Positions 60,713 to 64,000 of a stretch of DNA of 64,000 nucleotides are shown here, piece after piece. The position numbers were made by a program, and so were the translations under genes. The DNA lies in contig NZ_JAHDIU010000008.1 in the NCBI RefSeq assembly GCF_019891545.1, positions 62,001 through 126,000 on the forward strand, written 5' to 3'. This stretch comes from Flavobacterium coralii. GTDB taxonomy: Bacteria; Bacteroidota; Bacteroidia; Flavobacteriales; Flavobacteriaceae. Position 1 is the first letter of the stretch; every line of letters begins with the position of its first letter. The notes under the pieces were generated by a model that searched no databases, had not been told where the DNA came from, and saw nothing but the letters and a program-made list of their open reading frames with translations.

Positions 60713-62284
60713 TTATTTTTTTAGGACTGCTTTAACCATCTTATCCTCTTTAAGCAGCATTTGGTAATACGCCTTGTCACCAACCAGTTGCCTTGCAAAC
60801 TCTGCTGCGAGGTAATATTTTACTTTTTGCTTGTATTTTGCAAGCGGCAATATCAGCCCGTTCTCCGAAAGGTATTTACCGAAAATAGTATAATACTTAT
60901 CAGTATTGATAACCTTATCTGTAAGTTGTTGTACATTTAAGCCACTAAACTCTTTGCGGTTACCGTCAAGCTGCTCAAATACAAAATAGCTGACTACACC
61001 GCTCTGCATTATCATCAAAACGGCTTCATCGCCATGCTCCCCTTCAAGCGGCACAAAGACATCAGGAATAATACCGCCACCGCCATAAACGGTACGCCCT
61101 TTCAGGGTTTTAAATTTTAGTGTATCGGCAATTTTTATACTGTCGGCTGCATAAAGCTCACCATTCTCAAAACGCTTCTCAAATTCATTAAAGTAGGCAT
61201 CACCACCGTTGGCATAGCTGCGCTGTATCGAGCGCCCGGATGGGGTGTAATAGCGTGCCACAGTAAGCCTTACCGCACTGCCGTCGCCCAATGGCATTTC
61301 GCGCTGCACCAGCCCCTTGCCAAAAGAGCGCCTGCCTACAATAGTCCCCCTGTCGTTATCCTGTATGGCACCTGCAAGTATCTCACTGGCCGAGGCACTG
61401 TTTTCGTTTATCAGCACATATACCTTACCATTTTCAAATAGGCCGCCACCGGTGGCATAGGTAATATCTTCACGCTCTTTTTTATTTTTGGTCTTAACAA
61501 TAACCAAATCGTCTTTCAGCAGGTCATCAGCAATTTCAACAGCTTTTTCAAGGTAACCGCCGCCATTATCCCTAAGGTCTATTATAAGTGCTTTAGCACC
61601 TTCTGCCTTAAGCTTTTTTAGTGATTCCTTAAACTCATCATAAGTAGTTTCGGCAAAGCGGTTAATCTTTATATAACCCGTTGTTGGGTTTGCCATGACG
61701 GCCGCATCCACACTTTTAATGGGCACCACATCGCGCGTTACGGCAACCTTAAACTTCTTGTTTTCGCTCTTGCGATAAACTGTTAAGGTTATTTTAGAGC
61801 CTTCGGCGCCTTTCAGCTTAGAGAAAAGGCTGTCGTTTGGCAGCTTCCTGCCGTAAAGCTTATCATTATTAGCATATAAAATACGGTCGCCTGCCTTTAT
61901 GCCTGCCTTTTCAGACGGGCCGCCCGGTATGGGCTTTATTACCGCTACCGAATCTTTGTACATATAAAAGTTTACACCAATGCCCACAAAGTCGCCCTTC
62001 ATACTCTGAGCCACTTCTTCCATTTCGCTTTTGTCGATATATACAGAATGGGGATCGAGTTTTTCGAGGATGCTGTTAACGGTAAGGTCAACAATAGAGT
62101 CGGCATCCACATCGTCAATATATTCGCTCTCAATAAAATCCATCAGCTTGTTAAGCTTGCTTTTATTAGAGCCTGATATAAGTCCGCGCTTTTCTGAAGG
62201 GAAGTTAAGGAAACTGCCCAGCAGCAGGCCTATTGCCATAAAAACTGCCAGCAAAACAGGCAGGTATGCTTTTTTAATATTCAT
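60713..62284 (-). CDS. S41 family C-terminal processing peptidase (CtpA-like)
   Basis: From ATG 62284, one base after the stop of the deaminase gene, the protein has 523 residues. It has an N-terminal signal anchor (Leu-Leu-Ala-Val-Phe-Met-Ala-Ile-Gly-Leu-Leu), a PDZ domain (about 85-165) with Gly-Ile-Gly-Val and Ile-Lys-Ala-Gly-Asp-Arg-Ile, and the S41 protease core with Asp-Leu-Arg-Asn/Asp-Asn-Gly-Gly. The catalytic Ser is in Glu-Asn-Ser-Ala-Ser-Ala-Ser-Glu-Ile and the Lys in Ser-Phe-Gly-Lys-Gly-Leu-Val-Gln. The protease cleaves envelope proteins after the PDZ recognises their C-termini. It probably shares an operon with the dCMP deaminase-like gene. Confidence 0.92.
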   Translation of the reverse strand: MNIKKAYLPVLLAVFMAIGLLLGSFLNFPSEKRGLISGSNKSKLNKLMDFIESEYIDDVDADSIVDLTVNSILEKLDPHSVYIDKSEMEEVAQSMKGDFVGIGVNFYMYKDSVAVIKPIPGGPSEKAGIKAGDRILYANNDKLYGRKLPNDSLFSKLKGAEGSKITLTVYRKSENKKFKVAVTRDVVPIKSVDAAVMANPTTGYIKINRFAETTYDEFKESLKKLKAEGAKALIIDLRDNGGGYLEKAVEIADDLLKDDLVIVKTKNKKEREDITYATGGGLFENGKVYVLINENSASASEILAGAIQDNDRGTIVGRRSFGKGLVQREMPLGDGSAVRLTVARYYTPSGRSIQRSYANGGDAYFNEFEKRFENGELYAADSIKIADTLKFKTLKGRTVYGGGGIIPDVFVPLEGEHGDEAVLMIMQSGVVSYFVFEQLDGNRKEFSGLNVQQLTDKVINTDKYYTIFGKYLSENGLILPLAKYKQKVKYYLAAEFARQLVGDKAYYQMLLKEDKMVKAVLKK

Positions 62285-62285
62285 A

Positions 62286-62723
62286 TTATTCGTCAAGGTG
62301 CGGCACGCAATCCACAATAACCCCTGCCCGCTCCAGGAAAGCTATCCCGGAGTTGTCTTTATAATCGTCCTGGTAAACCACGCGCTTAATGCCTGACTGG
62401 TGTATAAGCTTGCTGCAGTCTTTGCAGGGCGACATGGTAATATAAAGCGTTGCGCCTTCGCAAGATTGTGTTGAACGGGCAACTTTAAGTATAGCATTGG
62501 CCTCGGCATGCAGCACATACCATTTGGTTAGGCCTTCGGTATCTTCACAACAATTTTCAAAACCCGATGGTGTGCCGTTATAACCATCAGATATTATCAT
62601 TCTGTCTTTTACAATAATTGCGCCAACTTTTCTGCGGTTACAGTAAGACAGGCGGCTCCATTCGCGGGCAATGCGCAAATAGGCCTTGTCATATTTATTG
62701 AGTTTTTCTTCTTTTATTTCCAT
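62286..62723 (-). CDS. dCMP deaminase-like protein
   Basis: The 145-residue protein from ATG 62723 has the zinc site His-Ala-Glu-Ala-Asn-Ala-Ile and Ser-Pro-Cys-Lys-Asp-Cys. An early Cys pair near Ser-Tyr-Cys-Asn-Arg-Arg-Lys-Val-Gly-Ala-Ile and another CC in Asn-Cys-Cys-Glu-Asp are typical of dCMP deaminase/ComEB. It converts dCMP to dUMP for thymidylate supply. It ends one base before the S41 protease start, so the two genes are tightly coupled, although their functions seem unrelated. Confidence 0.88.
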   Translation of the reverse strand: MEIKEEKLNKYDKAYLRIAREWSRLSYCNRRKVGAIIVKDRMIISDGYNGTPSGFENCCEDTEGLTKWYVLHAEANAILKVARSTQSCEGATLYITMSPCKDCSKLIHQSGIKRVVYQDDYKDNSGIAFLERAGVIVDCVPHLDE

Positions 62724-62776
62724 ACGTTTACACTGCAACACAAAGGTAAGCGATTAGCAGGTAAAAACGATACGGG

Positions 62777-63361
62777 CTAGAATTTATTGTTAAACATCAT
62801 AGGCACCACAACGCCTGCAACAAAAGAAGAAGTTATAAATATCCAGTCGCGTTTAGAGAGGTTAAAAAAATGATGAAGGGCATAAGCAAGCAGCAGCACA
62901 CAACCTGTAAGTAATATATGGGCAGACTCCAGTCCTAATGAAAATTCCAGTAAAGGGAAAAGCTTTTCTCTTGCGGTATTTTTAAGCTCCGGCTTTAAGT
63001 GGCTGTATAACCCCAAACCGTGCAATATTCCAAAAAGCAAGGTGCCGCCACCCACTACAGGTATCCTTTCTTCCTGGGGGTTGTGTCGCGCTTTGATAAA
63101 ATTATAAACCGCAGCCGAAAGTATCAGGCACTCCATCAGCATTTCGGTAATAATTACATTGGCTTTTATATTGATGTAAAATGCCATAATAAGTGCCATA
63201 GTATTCCCCAAAGTAAAAAGTGTGAGCAGCAATACTATGGTACGCCAGTGTTTATGGGTGTAAGGGACAATAAGTATAACAATAAATAAAAATTGATCTA
63301 TGCCGTGAAAATCCAGCACGTGGCGAAAGCCACAGGTAAAGTACCGTAAAAATTCATCCAT
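62777..63361 (-). CDS. HupE/UreJ family membrane protein
   Basis: The 194-residue protein has six to seven hydrophobic helices and the family motif Gly-Phe-Arg-His-Val-Leu-Asp-Phe-His-Gly-Ile-Asp-Gln-Phe-Leu-Phe near the N-terminus, with a later Gly-Ile-Leu-His-Gly-Leu-Gly. HupE/UreJ proteins are linked to nickel supply of hydrogenase or urease, but no such enzyme is encoded in this window, and metal or substrate is unknown. The His-rich motif may bind metal. It lies 53 bases before the deaminase gene on the same strand. Confidence 0.83.
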   Translation of the reverse strand: MDEFLRYFTCGFRHVLDFHGIDQFLFIVILIVPYTHKHWRTIVLLLTLFTLGNTMALIMAFYINIKANVIITEMLMECLILSAAVYNFIKARHNPQEERIPVVGGGTLLFGILHGLGLYSHLKPELKNTAREKLFPLLEFSLGLESAHILLTGCVLLLAYALHHFFNLSKRDWIFITSSFVAGVVVPMMFNNKF

Positions 63362-63460
63362 TCGTTGGGGAGGTATCGGTTGGCAAACATAAGTTAAAAA
63401 TATTAACTTTTTATTAACACTTTCAGAATTACAGAATTGCTAATCAAAATGTTTAAAAAT

Positions 63461-63494
63461 TTGTTTTTAACAGAAAATTTATAATATATATTTG
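63461..63494 (+). promoter_or_regulatory. Promoter of the TerB-like gene (TTG-N23-TATATTTG)
   Basis: TTG at 63461-63463 and TATATTTG at 63487-63494 are 23 bases apart, at the upper limit of the known range. The ATG is 25 bases downstream of the -7 element. Confidence 0.65.
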
Positions 63495-63519
63495 CCCCTA
63501 CTAAATAACATGTAACATT

Positions 63520-63951
63520 ATGTCTATTTCAGATTTATTTGACAGCGGTTTTAAGGAAAGGAACAAAGGCCATTTTTCGGCAATTGTGAGGGTTGCGTTA
63601 GAAAACGGACACATTAGCACCGAAGAAAAATTGTTTTTGGATAAGCTTGCCAAGCAGCTTGAAATTTCGGAAGAAGAATATAAGGAAATCCTTGAAAACC
63701 CGCTGCGCTACCCGATTAACCCGCCTTATCTTTATGTGCAAAGGCTTGAACGTTTGTATGACCTTTCGCGCATGGTATATGCCGACCACGTTTTGGGGCC
63801 AAAGCAAAAAGAGATACTTACACGATTTGCGCTTGCACTGGGCTTTACACCGGGCAACGTAAAATATATTGTTGACAAAGCCCTTTCGCTTATTGTAATG
63901 GGTACCGACAGCGAGACTTTTGTGTATGAAATGCAGCACATGAACAAGTAA
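63520..63951 (+). CDS. TerB-like (tellurite resistance family) protein
   Basis: The 143-residue all-helical protein has two about 60-residue halves with the TerB-like pattern His-Ile-Ser-Thr-Glu-Glu-Lys-Leu-Phe-Leu-Asp-Lys-Leu-Ala and Leu-Gly-Pro-Lys-Gln-Lys-Glu-Ile-Leu. In TerB the equivalent acidic sites bind metal; here the first half has only partial acidic residues. There is no terZABCDE neighbour, so a tellurite role is not supported; Bacteroidota often have a lone TerB-like gene of unknown function. Confidence 0.75.
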   Translation: MSISDLFDSGFKERNKGHFSAIVRVALENGHISTEEKLFLDKLAKQLEISEEEYKEILENPLRYPINPPYLYVQRLERLYDLSRMVYADHVLGPKQKEILTRFALALGFTPGNVKYIVDKALSLIVMGTDSETFVYEMQHMNK

Positions 63952-63976
63952 TTAGATTACGATATATTTTTAGTAA

Positions 63977-64000
63977 AGCCCTTAAAATCTTTTAAGGGCT
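63977..64000 (+). terminator. Terminator after the TerB-like gene, cut by the window end
   Basis: The perfect 11-bp stem AGCCCTTAAAA / TTTTAAGGGCT with a 2-base loop reaches the last base of the window, so a T-run cannot be seen. Confidence 0.7.

Noticed and set aside
62723-62741. Longer start of the dCMP deaminase-like gene
   Set aside because: The extra six residues (Met-Leu-Gln-Cys-Lys-Arg) do not fit the family. The ATG at 62723 gives the usual N-terminus.
62777-63361. Reading the HupE/UreJ protein as evidence for a hydrogenase or urease
   Set aside because: No structural or accessory genes of either enzyme are present in the window.

Overview
The window looks like a stretch of core chromosome from a member of the Bacteroidota, most likely Flavobacteriaceae and close to Flavobacterium. 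The evidence is the mutY-ssb-gldE-gldD gliding cluster, several secreted proteins ending in type IX secretion (T9SS) sorting domains, a PorT-type outer-membrane barrel, the Bacteroidota-type -7 promoter element TAnnTTTG upstream of many genes, few Shine-Dalgarno sequences, and lineage families such as DUF3127, DUF6029, DUF3078, Omp28 and GldD. No prophage, insertion sequence, CRISPR array, rRNA or tRNA gene was seen. Genes are tightly packed and no gene-free stretch reaches 300 bases.

Layout. 1-7 kb: the end of a PAP2-like membrane protein, a PorT-family barrel, an AI-2E-family permease, a single-domain response regulator, an unrecognised 738-residue protein in an operon with a short-chain dehydrogenase, and a mechanosensitive channel. 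7-15 kb: an HPF-like ribosome factor, a MITE-like repeat, a Gfo/Idh/MocA oxidoreductase, then an extracytoplasmic redox region (TlpA-like thioredoxin plus DUF6029 barrel; divergently a secreted T9SS thioredoxin protein, a second T9SS cargo protein and an Omp28 lipoprotein), and a histidine kinase. 16-24 kb: flavin reductase, DUF3127, aat, CPBP protease, rplU-rpmA, a pair of M16 peptidases and an EamA transporter. 24-32 kb: an HMA-domain lipoprotein, the gld cluster, an HU-family protein followed by a 30-codon basic ORF, and RNase G. 32-37 kb: ileS, a DksA-type protein and lspA. 37-45 kb: pbpC and a giant alpha-2-macroglobulin lipoprotein. 45-55 kb: tadA, a delta-60 repeat T9SS protein, dxs, a DUF3078 protein, dgt, an RDD protein and nrdB-nrdA. 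55-64 kb: DUF3109, MarC, a miniature FAD protein, a GtrB-like glycosyltransferase, a polytopic membrane protein, a CtpA-like S41 protease with a dCMP-deaminase-like protein, a HupE/UreJ protein and a TerB-like protein.

The genes fall into a few functional groups. Envelope and motility genes are gldD, gldE, porT-like, lspA, pbpC with A2M, the M16 pair and the T9SS cargo. Translation genes are rplU, rpmA, ileS, aat, tadA, the HPF-like factor and the possible bL38 ORF. Nucleotide and DNA metabolism genes are nrdAB, dgt, dCMP deaminase, ssb and mutY.

The most unusual observation is in ileS. An intergenic-type palindromic repeat sits in frame inside the coding sequence, and a second AT-rich extra segment follows nearby. 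Other points of interest are the MITE-like repeat, the tiny Lys/Arg-rich ORF whose stop codon lies in a terminator hairpin, a CxxxC variant metal-binding lipoprotein with a Cys-rich tail, and an FAD protein with no room for a separate NAD(P)H domain. Domain and family names come from reading the translations. No database search was possible.
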